This document shows positions 62,855 through 64,000 of a DNA stretch of 64,000 nucleotides, piece after piece. The stretch's first letter is position 1, and each line of letters opens with the position of its first letter. The notes beneath the pieces are model-generated. The model saw only the letters and a program-made list of their open reading frames with translations, did no database searches and was not told the origin of the DNA. Position numbers and translations under genes: made by a program. This DNA is from Cellulophaga lytica DSM 7489 (GTDB lineage: Bacteria > Bacteroidota > Bacteroidia > Flavobacteriales > Flavobacteriaceae), in NCBI RefSeq assembly GCF_000190595.1, contig NC_015167.1, forward strand, positions 2,960,501-3,024,500. Reading direction: 5' to 3'.

Positions 62855-64000
62855 ATGAAGAAAATTATTTTTCTAGCACTTGGTTTTCCAGATGCATCAA
62901 AATCTACAAATATTTACACAGATCTTATTTATGAATTTCATAAAAACGGTCATGAGGTGTTAGTGTTGGCCCCAGCAGTTAATAAAGAAGATATAGGTTT
63001 AAGAAAAGAGGCAGGAGTAAGTGTTTTAAGAGTAAAAACTTTACCCCTTTTTAATGTTGGAGCAATAAAGAAAGGTATTGCTAACTTGTTGTTAGCCAGG
63101 CAATATAAAAAAGCACTTTTAAATAATAATATAGAATTAGATTTTGATCTTATTTTGATGCCAACCCCACCCATAACTTTAACTTCAGTAGCAGCATGGT
63201 TAAAGAGTAAGACTGGCGGCAAACTGTATTTAATATTAAGAGATATTTTTCCTCAAAATGCTGTTGATTTAAGAATGATGAAGGATAAAGGTCTTTTACA
63301 TAATTATTTTAGAAAAAAAGAAGAAGCACTTTATACTGTTTCTGACGCTATTGGGTGTATGTCTCCTGCAAATGTAAATTATGTAAAGGAACATAATCCA
63401 AATATGGATTTCTCAAAACTTCATTTATTACCTAATTGGGAAAATTTACCAGTATATAAGGAAGAAATTCAATTGGATTCATTGGTAAATAAATATGGTT
63501 TAAAAGATAAGTTTATTTTAATTTTTGGAGGTAACATAGGAAAACCACAAAAATTAGAGAATATAGTAAACTTAGCAAAGAACTGTTTAGATTACCCAGA
63601 AATAGTCTTTTTTATTATAGGGACAGGAACTGAAAAAGAGCGAATATTTAATATGGCTAAAGAACTAAAGTTACCAAATGTAATTTTAGAAAATAAATTA
63701 CCTAAAGCAGATTATAATAATTTATTACGAATAGCAGATGTTGGATTAATATCCTTAAGTGAGGATTTTACAATTCCGAATTTTCCATCTAAAGTATTAT
63801 CTTATTATGGTAATAAAATTCCAGTTTTGGCTTCAGTTGATCTACAAACTGATTTTGGAACTATCTTAGAAGAAATAAATTCTGGATTATGGGCTGAGGC
63901 AGGAAAAACGGGAGAGCTTAAAGATAAATTATTGTTGCTATATAACAATCCTGATTTAAGAAGGACTATGGGGCAACATGGTTATGATTATATGAAAAAT
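62855..64000 (+). CDS. GT4 glycosyltransferase (WbuB/FnlD-like), partial at window end
   Basis: Only the first 382 residues are visible; the frame is open to the last base. The start MKKIIFLALGFPDASKSTN, LILMPTPPITLTSVAAW and the LILRDIFPQNAVDLRMM segment are as in WbuB-type L-fucosaminyltransferases, which sit right after FnlABC in O-antigen loci. The C-terminal GT4 part is seen in IFGGNIGKPQKLEN and ADVGLISL. It probably adds L-FucNAc to the growing repeat. Its location directly after capG supports this. Confidence 0.9.
   Translation, partial: MKKIIFLALGFPDASKSTNIYTDLIYEFHKNGHEVLVLAPAVNKEDIGLRKEAGVSVLRVKTLPLFNVGAIKKGIANLLLARQYKKALLNNNIELDFDLILMPTPPITLTSVAAWLKSKTGGKLYLILRDIFPQNAVDLRMMKDKGLLHNYFRKKEEALYTVSDAIGCMSPANVNYVKEHNPNMDFSKLHLLPNWENLPVYKEEIQLDSLVNKYGLKDKFILIFGGNIGKPQKLENIVNLAKNCLDYPEIVFFIIGTGTEKERIFNMAKELKLPNVILENKLPKADYNNLLRIADVGLISLSEDFTIPNFPSKVLSYYGNKIPVLASVDLQTDFGTILEEINSGLWAEAGKTGELKDKLLLLYNNPDLRRTMGQHGYDYMKN

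Overview
The window looks like chromosomal DNA of a marine-type Flavobacteriaceae (Bacteroidota). The DNA is strongly AT-rich, there is almost no Shine-Dalgarno usage, and several promoter-like sites match the Bacteroidota -7 consensus TAnnTTTG. The gene set is also characteristic: bacillithiol synthase BshA, Bacteroidota-type LptD and TamB, a THUMP-like methyltransferase, DUF4159, a GMC/gluconate-2-dehydrogenase-subunit-3 pair and FnlABC/CapEFG sugar genes. The species cannot be named from sequence alone. No tRNA, rRNA, CRISPR array, transposase or prophage was seen. About 51 genes are supported; the first (M16 peptidase) and the last (glycosyltransferase) run off the window ends.

Region 1 (1-30.9 kb) is ordinary housekeeping and envelope DNA. 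It holds an M16 peptidase, a periplasmic GMC oxidoreductase with its small subunit, a VanX-like D-Ala-D-Ala dipeptidase, and a minus-strand run (methyltransferase, AI-2E permease, DUF4159, RsmE, TsaD) divergent from TamB. A glycolytic set follows (PfkA, GAPDH, GlcNAc-kinase-like), then RidA and LptD, then an amidase/MlaD/two-gene Fe-S oxidoreductase run, a NagZ-beta-lactamase-like fusion, BshA and an OmpA protein. Several of these act on peptidoglycan or its breakdown products (VanX-like, amidase, NagZ fusion, GlcNAc kinase) or on outer-membrane lipid transport (LptD, TamB, MlaD).

Region 2 (30.9-64 kb) is one large surface-polysaccharide locus built in blocks. A plus-strand MBOAT/SGNH pair ends at a terminator shared with a minus-strand block (33.3-39.2 kb). 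That block carries an adenylate-forming CapK-like ligase, an ATP-grasp ligase, a PLP-fold protein, the initiating phosphoglycosyl transferase and an unusual PglD-FemAB fusion. A 444-bp gap with a good promoter-like site then fires rightward into two lipoproteins, a beta-helix lyase/tailspike-like protein and a NodB deacetylase. After these come GDP-fucose synthesis (Gmd, Fcl), Wzx, a second MBOAT/SGNH pair, Wzy, an asparagine-synthase-like amidotransferase, acetyltransferases and glycosyltransferases, UDP-ManNAcA synthesis (WecB, WecC), UDP-L-FucNAc synthesis (CapE, an extra cupin, CapF, CapG) and a WbuB-like transferase.

Together the genes predict a Wzx/Wzy-assembled polysaccharide whose repeat may contain L-fucose, L-FucNAc and ManNAcA (possibly as the uronamide), with O-acetylation and perhaps an amino-acid or acyl substituent. 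Export proteins (Wza/Wzc types) are not in the window. The most unusual parts are the minus-strand ligase/FemAB-fusion block, the duplicated MBOAT-SGNH modules and the lipoprotein lyase-deacetylase pair at the centre of the locus.
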